Below are positions 1 through 7,880 of a stretch of 18,675 nucleotides of DNA, in pieces (within the stretch, counting starts at the first letter, position 1; the number at the start of each line of letters is the position of its first letter). This DNA is from Sulfurimonas sp. UBA6014 (GTDB lineage Bacteria > Campylobacterota > Campylobacteria > Campylobacterales > Sulfurimonadaceae). The stretch covers positions 353 to 19,027 of the forward strand of contig DJAA01000033.1 of NCBI GenBank assembly GCA_002428085.1, written 5' to 3'. A program made the translations under genes and the position numbers. Below the pieces are notes generated by a model, which did not search any database, was not told the origin of the DNA, and worked only from the letters and a program-made list of their open reading frames with translations.

Positions 1-1
1 A

Positions 2-163
2 TCTGATATTATGATTGAACAATTTGTTAAGTATAAGCCGATTGATATGGATGAGTTTAGAAATAAAATTCCAAAAAGATATAGAGATGAAAGAATTATT
101 CATATAGAGCAGTTGAGGTATTTAAATGATATTTTTGATATTTTGGAACTTGCGGATGAATAA
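2..163 (+). CDS. 3' end of an unidentified gene (partial, 53 codons plus stop)
   Basis: An open frame runs in from the left edge of the window and stops at TAA 161-163. The visible tail is charged, ends in ...ILELADE, and shows no motif I can name. It overlaps the next gene (ATG at 156) by 8 bases, so the two are very likely one transcription unit and translationally coupled. Because the partner is a DUF1016 protein, which often sits in defence or restriction-modification neighbourhoods, this could be part of an accessory locus, but the tail alone does not show that. It is truncated only by the window edge, so its length and function cannot be judged here. Confidence 0.55.
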   Translation, partial: SDIMIEQFVKYKPIDMDEFRNKIPKRYRDERIIHIEQLRYLNDIFDILELADE

Positions 164-494
164 TTTTAAAAATCTAATCTCAAACATAAACGATATACAC
201 CATACTTTGCAGATAAAAGTTTTGCAAAGTGTCAGCGTAAATCTAACTATCAGAAATTATCTCATCGGTCATTATGTAGTGGAATATGAACAAAATGGGA
301 ACGATAGAGCCAAATATGGTGCAAAAGTTCTTGAGAGTATGGCTGATAATTTGAAACATATCAAAGGAATGTCAACAACAAATCTAAGACTTTTTAGACA
401 GTTTTATAGTATGTACCCTCAAATTCATCAGTCACTGCCTGACCAATTGAAAATAGCTGTGAGAAGAAGAATGCTTGAAGAGTTGAGAAAGTAA
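156..494 (+). CDS. DUF1016 (YhcG-type) N-terminal domain protein, truncated
   Basis: The 112-residue product resembles the N-terminal domain of the YhcG/DUF1016 family: a helical segment with NYLIGHYVVEYEQ, then a YGAKVLESMADNLK stretch, then GMSTTNLRLFRQFY and YPQIHQ. Full family members are roughly 340 residues and carry a C-terminal PD-(D/E)XK nuclease domain; that half is absent. The frame ends in a basic RRRMLEELRK tail. I chose ATG 156 over the upstream ATG 126 because the earlier start would add a hydrophobic stretch lying inside the preceding gene, and a GGA sits about 8 bases before 156. The stop overlaps the next start as TAATG. It may be a natural stand-alone domain or a deletion remnant fused to the upstream edge of addA. 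No function is proven. Confidence 0.6.
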   Translation: MNNFKNLISNINDIHHTLQIKVLQSVSVNLTIRNYLIGHYVVEYEQNGNDRAKYGAKVLESMADNLKHIKGMSTTNLRLFRQFYSMYPQIHQSLPDQLKIAVRRRMLEELRK

Positions 495-3262
495 TGTCAT
501 TCATAAACAACCTAGCCTACGAGGCGAGTGCGGGGAGCGGGAAGACTTTTATGCTTGTAGTGCGGTATTTGAGTTTGCTTTTTAAAGGGGCTGAGCCTTC
601 TAAAATTTTGGCGTTGACTTTTACCAACAAGGCGGCGCATGAGATGCAGGAGCGAATTGTTTTGACTCTTGAAGAGCTTGAGAGTCGTGGCGAGTTGGAT
701 GAAATAATCCATGTGACAGGCTTTTCAAAAGAGTTTTTGCTTGAGAATCGTAAAAGAATTTTAGATGCATTTTTAAACGCAAATACTAAAATCATGACCA
801 TAGATAAGTTCTTTTCTCAGATTTTACGAAAGTTTTCGCTTTATGCTTCTTTGATGCCCGACTTTACGACTATGAGTTCGCAGCATGAGTTGAAGCTTCT
901 CTCTCGGTTTTTAAAAGAGGTGAGTGTGGCAGGGAAAAAAGAGACGCTTATTACGCTCTCATTGCAGTCAAAAAAGAGACTTGGCGATATTTTTGCTCTG
1001 CTTGATGAGTTTTACACAAAACAAAAAGAGTTAGCACATATAAAGTTTTCAAGCCAAGAGTATTGGCAGTTTGAACTTGAGGCTATGGATAGTTTGGAGG
1101 CGTTGAAAAATCTTGTAGAAAATTGTAAAGATGCTTCCCCAACACTTTTAAAGGCAGTGGTGGCAGAAGATTTTGACACATTGAAAGAAAAGAGCTGGAT
1201 TTCTCAGGAAACATTGAATTACTGGGTTTTTAAAAAGTGCTATGTTCCTGAGATGGATATTTATCTACACAAAATTCAAGAGGCAATAAAAAACCAAAAC
1301 CGTGCCAAAGAGCAGAACTTTTTTTATGCTCTTAGCGAACTTGTAGGTATTTATGTAAAAGCTAAAAAAGCACTTTACACCGATGATGGCGAGCTTAGTT
1401 TTAACGATGTAACCGTTTTAGTGTATTACCTTTTAAAAGAGCGGGTTGAGAGCGAATTTTTGTATTTTCGGCTTGACGCACAGATAGAACATATGCTGCT
1501 TGATGAGTTCCAAGACACAAGCATTTTGCAGTATGAGATTTTAAAACCGCTTATTGAAGAGATAGTTTCAGGTGAGGGAGTTTTTAGCGAGGGAAGTTTT
1601 TTCTTTGTCGGCGATGTGAAGCAGTCTATTTACAGGTTTCGTGGCGGAGTGAGCGCTCTTTTTGGTGCGGTGGCAAAAGAGTGTAATACGCAAGTTGAGC
1701 CGCTGCTTACAAATTATCGCTCACAAAAAGCGGTGATTGATTTTGTCAATGCGACCTTTCTGCACAAAATACCAAATTACGCGTCCCAAAAAGTACGTCC
1801 CGAGGCACAAGGCGGTTATGTCGAGGTGATAGAAAATGACGCTCCTTTGGAGGAGTCTATCATCCAAGTGAAAAGAGTTCTCTCTCATGGCGCAAACATC
1901 AATGAAATAGCCATTTTATGTGCTACAAACAGCGACGGCGAAGCACTAAAAGAAGCGCTTGGGGCGGAGGGTATTGAGGTTGTAACGGAGACGACGACAA
2001 AACTTATAAACCAAAAAAGCGTCAAAGCGATGTTGGAATATTTGAAGTATTTGTATTTTGCAGAAGAGATTTATAAACACAACTTTTTTGCACTCATAAA
2101 CCAAGAAGTGCGCGCCATAAAAAAAGTCGATTTTTCGCGCGTAAAACTTTTAGATGTCGTGCAAAAGGCTATAAAAGAGTACGGACTTTTTAGCGGCGAT
2201 TTTCACCTCATACGATTTTTAAGTGTTGTGGCACAGCAGAGTGATATCGAGGCGCTTTTGTTTGAGTATGAAAGGCTCGATATTTCGGCCGCCGCATCGG
2301 ATTTAAGTGGTGTGCGAGTGCTCACTGTTCATAAATCAAAAGGTTTGGAGTTCGAGCATGTCATCGTGATGGACAGACTTAAACGTGCACCTGCTGCACG
2401 AGATGCAATCATTTACGAATACGACAATATTACGTTGCAAAATGTCTACTTGCGAACGAAAGGTCGAGAGGATTTGGATGATGCGTACGCAAATGCCCTC
2501 ATGAAAGAAAAAGCACTCGCAAAAGAAGATAATTTAAACGCGCTCTATGTTGCCTTTACCAGAGCCAGAGAAAATTTGTTTGTTATCGTAAAGTCAAAAG
2601 ATTCGGCATTTGAGCTTTTGGAGTTGGTTTGTGGAAATAGCGGAACACTTGTCGGAAGTGTGGCTTCAGCCTCACCAAAAGTGAAAGGTGCGACTGAAGT
2701 CGCACATCCGAAAGAGCTGCATTACAAAAGCCATTACTACGGAACGCAAAGCGATATTTTAGCCCTTGAAGAGACAAAAGAAGAAGATTTAAAAGCTATA
2801 AATTTTGGTCTTGCCATGCACTATATGTTGGAGATGTTGGGCGAATTTAAAGTCCAAAACATTCCACATGCCAAGCACTTAATGCTTAACAAATACGGCT
2901 TTATTTTAGAAGATGCAGAAATAGAGGAGATTCAAAAGAGGGTCTTGCTGCTTCTTGGTTCTTCTCATTTCATGCGACTCTCTCATGGGGAATGTTACAG
3001 AGAAAAAGCGATACGCTATAAAAACAATTTGCGTTACATTGACCTTTTGGTGAAGAGCTCCTCACCCCAAAAAGGGGCACTTTCTCCCCTTGCAAAGGAG
3101 ACATGGAATGTGATTGACTATAAAAGTTCTATGGCGTATTCGAAGCATCATGAAGCCCAAGTAAAATTTTATGTCAAAGCTATTAAAGAGATTACCGACG
3201 ATGAGGTTCATGGCTATATTTGCTACTTGCTTGAAGATGGCATCAAAATAGTAGAGGTTTGA
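494..3262 (+). CDS. addA: AddA-like RecB-family helicase-nuclease
   Basis: A 922-residue UvrD/RecB-type superfamily 1 helicase with a C-terminal nuclease domain, expected to process double-strand breaks in an AddAB/RecBCD-like complex. Visible motifs: Walker A EASAGSGKT (residues 10-18), LTFTNKAA (about 41-48), Walker B LLDEFQDTS (335-343), GDVKQSIYRFRGG (373-385), motif IV LTNYRS, motif V LTVHKSKGLEF (610-620) and motif VI YVAFTRARE (685-693). The nuclease domain keeps His776, Asp850 and the Asp875-Tyr-Lys877 core, so it looks catalytically intact. Asp850 and Asp875 are 25 residues apart, against 13 in E. coli RecB (D1067, D1080); the extra residues coincide with a palindromic insertion at 3058-3100. 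The AddB partner is not the upstream neighbour here. The start overlaps the DUF1016 stop by one base. AddA is shorter than in Bacillus, as usual in Campylobacterota. Confidence 0.88.
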   Translation: MSFINNLAYEASAGSGKTFMLVVRYLSLLFKGAEPSKILALTFTNKAAHEMQERIVLTLEELESRGELDEIIHVTGFSKEFLLENRKRILDAFLNANTKIMTIDKFFSQILRKFSLYASLMPDFTTMSSQHELKLLSRFLKEVSVAGKKETLITLSLQSKKRLGDIFALLDEFYTKQKELAHIKFSSQEYWQFELEAMDSLEALKNLVENCKDASPTLLKAVVAEDFDTLKEKSWISQETLNYWVFKKCYVPEMDIYLHKIQEAIKNQNRAKEQNFFYALSELVGIYVKAKKALYTDDGELSFNDVTVLVYYLLKERVESEFLYFRLDAQIEHMLLDEFQDTSILQYEILKPLIEEIVSGEGVFSEGSFFFVGDVKQSIYRFRGGVSALFGAVAKECNTQVEPLLTNYRSQKAVIDFVNATFLHKIPNYASQKVRPEAQGGYVEVIENDAPLEESIIQVKRVLSHGANINEIAILCATNSDGEALKEALGAEGIEVVTETTTKLINQKSVKAMLEYLKYLYFAEEIYKHNFFALINQEVRAIKKVDFSRVKLLDVVQKAIKEYGLFSGDFHLIRFLSVVAQQSDIEALLFEYERLDISAAASDLSGVRVLTVHKSKGLEFEHVIVMDRLKRAPAARDAIIYEYDNITLQNVYLRTKGREDLDDAYANALMKEKALAKEDNLNALYVAFTRARENLFVIVKSKDSAFELLELVCGNSGTLVGSVASASPKVKGATEVAHPKELHYKSHYYGTQSDILALEETKEEDLKAINFGLAMHYMLEMLGEFKVQNIPHAKHLMLNKYGFILEDAEIEEIQKRVLLLLGSSHFMRLSHGECYREKAIRYKNNLRYIDLLVKSSSPQKGALSPLAKETWNVIDYKSSMAYSKHHEAQVKFYVKAIKEITDDEVHGYICYLLEDGIKIVEV
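3058..3100 (+). repeat. palindromic in-frame insertion inside addA
   Basis: Two inverted repeats lie back to back in a GC-richer patch of the gene: CCCC-AAAAA-GGGG at 3065-3077, and the near-palindrome CTCCCCTTGCAAAGGAG at 3084-3100 (two mismatched pairs). Translated, the patch reads SSPQKGALSPLAKE, low in conserved character, and it separates the two catalytic aspartates of the nuclease domain by about 12 residues more than in E. coli RecB. The simplest reading is a short palindromic repeat that inserted without breaking the frame, comparable in style to the Rickettsia palindromic elements found within genes. Whether it is repeated elsewhere in the genome cannot be seen here. Confidence 0.5.
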
Positions 3263-3269
3263 TATTTTC

Positions 3270-3896
3270 ATGATGGTATCTTTTTTAGAAGGTTTTGTTT
3301 TGGGGCTTGGTGCCGCGGTTCCTTTGGGTCCTATCAATATTCTTATCATAAACGAGGCGATAACAAGATATAAAAATGGGGTTGCACTCGGGTTTGGTGC
3401 CATGAGTGCGGATGTAACATATCTCATTCTCATCCTTTTTAGCGTCATGACCTATTTAAATCAGCCGATTATTTTGAATTTATTATCTGTTTTTGGCGGA
3501 TTGTTTTTGGTTTATCTAGCCTACACAATTTTCAAAAAGAGAGATGTAAAGATAGATATTTCCATGCATGAGAGAGAAAAGAGTACTCTTTTGAGATTGT
3601 ATCTCAAAGGGTTTTTACTGACATTTGTCAATCCTTATACGATTGCTTTTTGGCTCAGTGTCTCCGGTTATGTAGCAGCCAAAGACTTAAATGCCTCTTT
3701 TGTGATGCTCGGACTTCTCGGTGCAATCCTTGGGTGGATAACCATGATGCCATACTTTGTACATAAAAATAAGGACAAAATAACTCAAAAAATCTCCTAT
3801 GCCATATCGCTTATTTCCTCCCTTATTTTATTGGGGTTTGGTATCATGATGTTTATAAATCTTCTTGTATTAATGTCCAAAAACGCCGCATATTAA
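3270..3896 (+). CDS. LysE/RhtB-family amino-acid exporter
   Basis: A 208-residue integral membrane protein with about six hydrophobic segments, near the usual 200-210 residues of the LysE/RhtB family. The N-terminal signature of the family (a glycine-rich helix followed by a P-x-G-P turn) is seen as GLGAAVPLGPINILI at residues 14-28, and a second conserved patch FVNPYTIAFWLS lies near 118-129. The family exports amino acids or their derivatives across the inner membrane; the substrate cannot be inferred. The gene starts 7 bases after addA ends, so it may be read from the same transcript. ATG 3270 and ATG 3273 are both possible starts; a GAGG at about 3253 is rather far upstream of either. Confidence 0.8.
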   Translation: MMVSFLEGFVLGLGAAVPLGPINILIINEAITRYKNGVALGFGAMSADVTYLILILFSVMTYLNQPIILNLLSVFGGLFLVYLAYTIFKKRDVKIDISMHEREKSTLLRLYLKGFLLTFVNPYTIAFWLSVSGYVAAKDLNASFVMLGLLGAILGWITMMPYFVHKNKDKITQKISYAISLISSLILLGFGIMMFINLLVLMSKNAAY

Positions 3897-3942
3897 AATC
3901 TTAAATAAACCTAAATTTAAGTAAATTATAAGTTTAACTAGC

Positions 3943-3948
3943 TATACT
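3943..3948 (+). promoter_or_regulatory. candidate -10 element for rplM-rpsI
   Basis: TATACT within a T/A-rich stretch about 60 bases before the rplM start fits an epsilonproteobacterial sigma-70 -10 box. No good -35 is seen, which is common in this group. It would give an mRNA leader of roughly 50 bases. Confidence 0.45.
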
Positions 3949-4007
3949 TTCGCCACTCAAGCAAGCAGTTTAACTGTATTGTTATATCTCAACATAAAGG
4001 TTCAAGA

Positions 4008-4430
4008 ATGAAATTTACAAAAATTGCAACTTCTGAACAAATAGATCAAAAATGGGTTTTGATTGACGCTGAGGGTAAAACATTTGGTCGTATGATCACA
4101 GAAGTAGCTACAATACTTCGTGGTAAAAACAAAGTGTGTTACACTCCAAACATTGACTGTGGTGACTTCGTCGTTATCGTAAATGCTTCTAAAGCAAAGT
4201 TTAATGGAATTGGCAAGAATGCCAATAAAGAGTATTTTTCTTATTCTGGATATTTTGGAAGCACTAAGAGCACTAAAATGACAGAACTTTTAGAAAAAAA
4301 TCCTGAAAAACTTTATAAACTCGCTGTTCGCGGTATGCTTCCTAAAACAAAGCTTGGCGCTAAAATGATTAAAAAATTAAAAATTTATGCAAGTGCTGAA
4401 CATCCTCACACTGCACAACTTGCTAAGTAA
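4008..4430 (+). CDS. rplM: 50S ribosomal protein L13 (uL13)
   Basis: A 140-residue protein matching bacterial L13 (E. coli 142 residues) along its length. Recognisable segments are W-V-L-I-D-A-EGKTFGRM near the N-terminus (around residues 16-28), ILRGKNK, the GDFVVIVNA strand, the YFSYSGYFG segment, and the C-terminal VRGMLPKTKLG (about residues 108-118) followed by L-K-I-Y and EHPH. It binds 23S rRNA early in large-subunit assembly. It is preceded by AAAGG 7 bases before the ATG and followed 10 bases later by rpsI, the near-universal L13-S9 pair. The operon sits between its own promoter (about 3943) and the hairpin at 4849-4869. Nothing is unusual. Confidence 0.97.
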   Translation: MKFTKIATSEQIDQKWVLIDAEGKTFGRMITEVATILRGKNKVCYTPNIDCGDFVVIVNASKAKFNGIGKNANKEYFSYSGYFGSTKSTKMTELLEKNPEKLYKLAVRGMLPKTKLGAKMIKKLKIYASAEHPHTAQLAK

Positions 4431-4440
4431 GGATTGACAT

Positions 4441-4833
4441 ATGGCAAAGAAAATATATGCAACAGGTCGTCGTAAAGCTTCAATAGCAAAAGTATGGTTG
4501 ACTCCAGGGTCTGGAAATATCACTATCAATGACCTTTCATTAGATGCATGGTTAGGTGGACTTGAGGCGAAAAAACTTCGTGTAAAACAACCTCTTGTGC
4601 TCTCTAAGCAAGATACTTCCGTTGATATCGTTGCTACAACTATGGGTGGTGGTTTTGGTGGTCAAGCAGATGCACTTCGTCATGGTATCTCTCGTGCGCT
4701 CGTAAAATTTAACCCAGATGTAAAAGCAATCCTCAAACCAGAGGGGATGATGACTCGTGACTCACGTATCGTTGAACGTAAGAAGCCAGGTAAGAAAAAA
4801 GCTCGTCGTTCTCGCCAATTCTCTAAGCGTTAA
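4441..4833 (+). CDS. rpsI: 30S ribosomal protein S9 (uS9)
   Basis: A 130-residue protein of exactly the usual S9 length. It begins with the family signature ATGRRKASIAKVWL, has the central GGGFGGQADALRHGISRAL segment (about residues 67-87) and ends with the basic tail RRSRQFSKR, whose final arginine reaches the P-site tRNA in the ribosome. A ribosome-binding site (AAGGA) overlaps the stop of rplM, so the two are co-transcribed and probably co-translated. The gene is followed by a perfect 8-bp hairpin. No anomaly is seen. Confidence 0.97.
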   Translation: MAKKIYATGRRKASIAKVWLTPGSGNITINDLSLDAWLGGLEAKKLRVKQPLVLSKQDTSVDIVATTMGGGFGGQADALRHGISRALVKFNPDVKAILKPEGMMTRDSRIVERKKPGKKKARRSRQFSKR

Positions 4834-4848
4834 TCTTCTTTATATTTG

Positions 4849-4874
4849 CCGATGCCTTCATGGCATCGGTTCTG
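4849..4874 (+). terminator. hairpin terminator of rplM-rpsI
   Basis: CCGATGCC (4849-4856) pairs perfectly with GGCATCGG (4862-4869) around a 5-base loop, 16 bases after the rpsI stop. The T-tract that follows is short and interrupted (TTCTGCTT), so termination may be partial or rely on other factors. Confidence 0.7.
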
Positions 4875-4903
4875 CTTATCAAAAATCTTTAAACTTTTTC
4901 TTA

Positions 4904-4909
4904 TATAAT
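4904..4909 (+). promoter_or_regulatory. candidate -10 element for the DUF945-like gene
   Basis: A perfect TATAAT lies 37 bases before the ATG at 4947, after a run of T-rich sequence (AAACTTTTTC), which is typical of epsilonproteobacterial promoters that lack a clear -35. Confidence 0.55.
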
Positions 4910-4946
4910 TGGTGTTGCGCACTCAAACAAACATAAAGGCATTTTA

Positions 4947-6320
4947 ATGAAAAAAATCTTAACTTTTTTAGCAATCATCGCTGTTGCAGCCCTTTGGCTT
5001 CCTGTTTTTGGAAATAAACTTGCAGAAGATGAGATTAAAAATAAAGTGGACGTTTTAGTCTCTTATGGAGTTGAAGTCTCAAGTAGTGTAGGGGAGTCAA
5101 ATTATTTTAGGACAAAAAAGCATTATGAATTTTTCGTTAAAGATAGAGAGAAATTTATAAAATATCTTAGCCAGTTTACAGATGTTGAGCTTCCTGCTTA
5201 CATCTATACAGCTCTTGATGGCTTACTTATAGGAGTAGATATCTCTTATAGTAATTTCCCCATAAGTGATGGTATTTCTCTTGATGTATATCCGCTCTCT
5301 TTATCTGAAAAAGTAGTAACCGACATGACAAAAAGTGATAAAGATTTTTACATTTATGTAAAAAATCTGCTCCAAGATAAAGCTATTTTACTCCATCTGA
5401 GTTATGATATTGTCAATAACCACTTTGAGGGCTATATCAAAGATATTAAAGAGGAGCATCTCTTTAAAGACAAGTCCAAAATTGTTTTACAACTCTCAAA
5501 CGCTTCGTATGAGGGGAGTGGTGTTTTGTTTGCGCCTGAGAGTTTTGCCTCTGAGGTTGAGTACCTGGAGCTCAAAATAATCGACAATAGTGAGGAGTTA
5601 AGCATTAAAGTTCAAGAGTTTGTGAGTGACTCAACTTTTACATCGCAAAATACCTATGCTTCAGAAGTAAAATTAAATAATATTGTGTTGGATATCAAAA
5701 GCCTAGGGGAGACAACGACTGCAAAGGCAAGTGATTTGTATGTAAGTGTCTCCTCGGATATGCTAGCTGATAAAGGGGAGTTCGTAGTGAAAAGTTCACT
5801 CGATACACTTGATGTTAAAGCAAAATCTTCGACATTTCAAGCGAGCGATTTTCATTATGATATCACTTTGAGCAATATCGATAAAATTGCCCTTGAGAAG
5901 CTACAAAAATTACTCTCTCAAGCCAAAGTTTCTCCATCGCTTGATTTGGAGGATGCAATTGAGCAAAGTGGTATTGATGTCATCTCAAAAGGGTTTAGGT
6001 TATCTTTAACAGAGTTTTCTGTGGGAGAACTCACTCCGCATGATGCTCAAATGATGGAGGGTTTTAGCTTTCAAGCGACAATGGATTTTAAAGAAGACCC
6101 TAATGTGGCACTCAAGATGCAAATATCCCCGATATTACTCATCCAAAATATGGATATGGATGCGAAGCTAAAGCTCTCTAAAGATTTTTTTGCGTTTTTA
6201 AATCAGCGAGCTTCTACAAATACTTTGATAAATACGTATGCAAAAGAAGAGCGGGATGACTTGGTTTTTAACATAAAGTTTAAGCAAGGAGAGCTCACTA
6301 TTAATGATAAAAAGCTCTAA
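4947..6320 (+). CDS. DUF945 (YdgA-like) envelope protein
   Basis: A 457-residue protein with an N-terminal hydrophobic segment (residues 4-22, LTFLAIIAVAALWLPVFG) after a lysine pair, acting as signal peptide or membrane anchor; the rest is soluble and probably periplasmic. The layout of an N-terminal anchor followed by KLAEDEIKNKVD and long beta-rich amphipathic stretches agrees with the DUF945/YdgA family, whose biochemical role is unknown. No catalytic motif is visible. The middle (about 170-330) consists of alternating strands, such as LSNASYEGSGVLF and ITLSNIDKIALEKL, reminiscent of AsmA-like repeats. The gene appears monocistronic: its own TATAAT lies upstream and another starts the next unit. 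The family assignment is by resemblance only. Confidence 0.6.
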   Translation: MKKILTFLAIIAVAALWLPVFGNKLAEDEIKNKVDVLVSYGVEVSSSVGESNYFRTKKHYEFFVKDREKFIKYLSQFTDVELPAYIYTALDGLLIGVDISYSNFPISDGISLDVYPLSLSEKVVTDMTKSDKDFYIYVKNLLQDKAILLHLSYDIVNNHFEGYIKDIKEEHLFKDKSKIVLQLSNASYEGSGVLFAPESFASEVEYLELKIIDNSEELSIKVQEFVSDSTFTSQNTYASEVKLNNIVLDIKSLGETTTAKASDLYVSVSSDMLADKGEFVVKSSLDTLDVKAKSSTFQASDFHYDITLSNIDKIALEKLQKLLSQAKVSPSLDLEDAIEQSGIDVISKGFRLSLTEFSVGELTPHDAQMMEGFSFQATMDFKEDPNVALKMQISPILLIQNMDMDAKLKLSKDFFAFLNQRASTNTLINTYAKEERDDLVFNIKFKQGELTINDKKL

Positions 6321-6329
6321 TAACTAGGG

Positions 6330-6335
6330 TATAAT
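6330..6335 (+). promoter_or_regulatory. candidate -10 element for the binding protein-HAD operon
   Basis: TATAAT sits 10 bases after the previous stop codon and 28 bases before the ATG at 6363. There is no convincing -35, so the promoter partly overlaps the end of the preceding gene. Confidence 0.5.
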
Positions 6336-6362
6336 CGCTCTTAAAAAGAGTGGTTGTTATTT

Positions 6363-7880
6363 ATGCGGATAGTCTTATTTTTACTTTTATCTTTAACTTT
6401 ATATGCCTCTACACTGCATCTTGCAACTTCGGCAAATCCCTCTAGACTCAACCCTTTGCTTGCGACGGACTCAAGTTCTTCTGAAATAGCAGGGTTTTTA
6501 TTTAATGGTCTTGTTAAATATGATAAAGATTCCTCCACCATAATTGGTGACCTTGCGAGTGAATTTACTTATGAAAATAACGCAACATTAATCTTCAAAC
6601 TTAAAAAAAATATTTTATGGCATGATGGTGCAAAATTTACCGCAAAAGATATCCTCTTTACCTATAAAACACTTCTCTCGCCAAAAATCTCATCTCCCTA
6701 CAGTGCAGATTTTAGATTTGTAAAAAGTGTTGAAGCGTTAGATGATTATACGGTGAAAGTAACCTACAAAAAACCCTATTTTAAGGCTCTTGAGACATGG
6801 ATGATGGGGATACTTCCAGAGCATATTCTGAAGTCTGATGAGAACCTCATGAACTCCACTTTCAACACAAATCCTATCGGAACAGGTCCTTATCAACTAG
6901 AGCGGCTGGAACACTCTAAAAATATTTTACTTCGGGCAAATGAGCACTATTTTGAGGGACGTCCAAAAATTGATAAAATCTCTTTTCATGTTATAGCAGA
7001 CTCCATGACGCGATTTTTAATGCTCAAATCTCAAGGTTTGGATGTGGGAAGTATTGAACCTATGCAACTTGAGAGACAGCTAAAGAGAGATTTTTTTCAA
7101 AAATTTGATGTTCATGAAGAGATCAGCCATTCGTACACCTATTTAGGTTTTAACCTTCGGCTTGAAAAGTTTAAAAATCCAAAAATTAGGAAAGCTTTAT
7201 CTTTGGCAATTGATAGACAAGAGCTTGTAAAAATTTTATTTTTTAAACATGCAGAGGTTTGCACAGGTCCATTTTTACCAAAATCAAAGGCTTTTAACCC
7301 TGATGTCAAAGCACCCACCCAAAATATTGCAGAGGCAAAAAGGCTCTTAAAGGAGGCGGGATATGATGCAAACAATCCTTTTACTTTTGAAATAGCAACC
7401 TCTAATACCAGTTCCATGAGACCTTATGCCGCACAGATATTGCAGCATCAGCTTAAAAAAGCGGGAGTCGTTGTAACTTTGCGCGTGATGGAGTGGCAAG
7501 CTTTTTTAAATATGGTGGTTTTTCCCAATGCATTTGATACAGTATTGCTTGGCTGGGGCTTATCTGTAACACCTGACCCTTATATGTTTTGGCATACAGA
7601 TAACGACAAGCAAGGTGGATTTAACCTTATTGGCTATAACAATCCTAAAATAGACAAGATGATAGAAGAGTCGCAAAGTATCATTGATGCAGACAAACTC
7701 TCTCTCATGTGGAAGGAGATGTTTCAAATCATTGTGGAGGATAATCCTTATCTGTTTTTGTATATTCCAACTTCTATGACTGCAGTGGATAAAAAGATAA
7801 AAAATATCCAGCCAAGCCCTAGCGGCATTTGGCACAACTATATACGATGGGAAAAATTGGAAAAAACGGAGATGCAATGA
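6363..7880 (+). CDS. ABC transporter periplasmic solute-binding protein, family 5 (Dpp/Opp type)
   Basis: A 505-residue extracytoplasmic binding protein of the SBP_bac_5 family, which delivers peptides, nickel or related ligands to ABC importers. A signal peptide is seen at residues 1-16 (MRIVLFLLLSLTLYAS). Family landmarks follow: LNPLLATDSSSSEIAGFLFNGL, the WHDGAKFTAKDILFTYK motif (about 84-100), NPIGTGPYQLE, and NPKIRKALSLAIDR (about 272-285) with the C-terminal lobe ending in LFLYIPTSM. I prefer ATG 6363 over an in-frame TTG at 6354, because it gives a cleaner signal peptide; the TTG would add only three residues. There are no permease or ATPase genes next to it, so it is an orphan component in this window. 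Its stop overlaps the next start as ATGA. Confidence 0.88.
   Translation: MRIVLFLLLSLTLYASTLHLATSANPSRLNPLLATDSSSSEIAGFLFNGLVKYDKDSSTIIGDLASEFTYENNATLIFKLKKNILWHDGAKFTAKDILFTYKTLLSPKISSPYSADFRFVKSVEALDDYTVKVTYKKPYFKALETWMMGILPEHILKSDENLMNSTFNTNPIGTGPYQLERLEHSKNILLRANEHYFEGRPKIDKISFHVIADSMTRFLMLKSQGLDVGSIEPMQLERQLKRDFFQKFDVHEEISHSYTYLGFNLRLEKFKNPKIRKALSLAIDRQELVKILFFKHAEVCTGPFLPKSKAFNPDVKAPTQNIAEAKRLLKEAGYDANNPFTFEIATSNTSSMRPYAAQILQHQLKKAGVVVTLRVMEWQAFLNMVVFPNAFDTVLLGWGLSVTPDPYMFWHTDNDKQGGFNLIGYNNPKIDKMIEESQSIIDADKLSLMWKEMFQIIVEDNPYLFLYIPTSMTAVDKKIKNIQPSPSGIWHNYIRWEKLEKTEMQ

Noticed and set aside
517..801. Minus-strand frames opposite the start of addA
   Set aside because: They lie over the conserved helicase motifs Walker A and Ia of addA, and show no start signal.
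3900..3921. Short inverted repeat CTTAAAT...ATTTAAG as a terminator after the LysE gene
   Set aside because: Only 7 bp, entirely A/T apart from one G-C pair, with no T-tract; expected by chance in AT-rich DNA and overlaps the promoter region of rplM.
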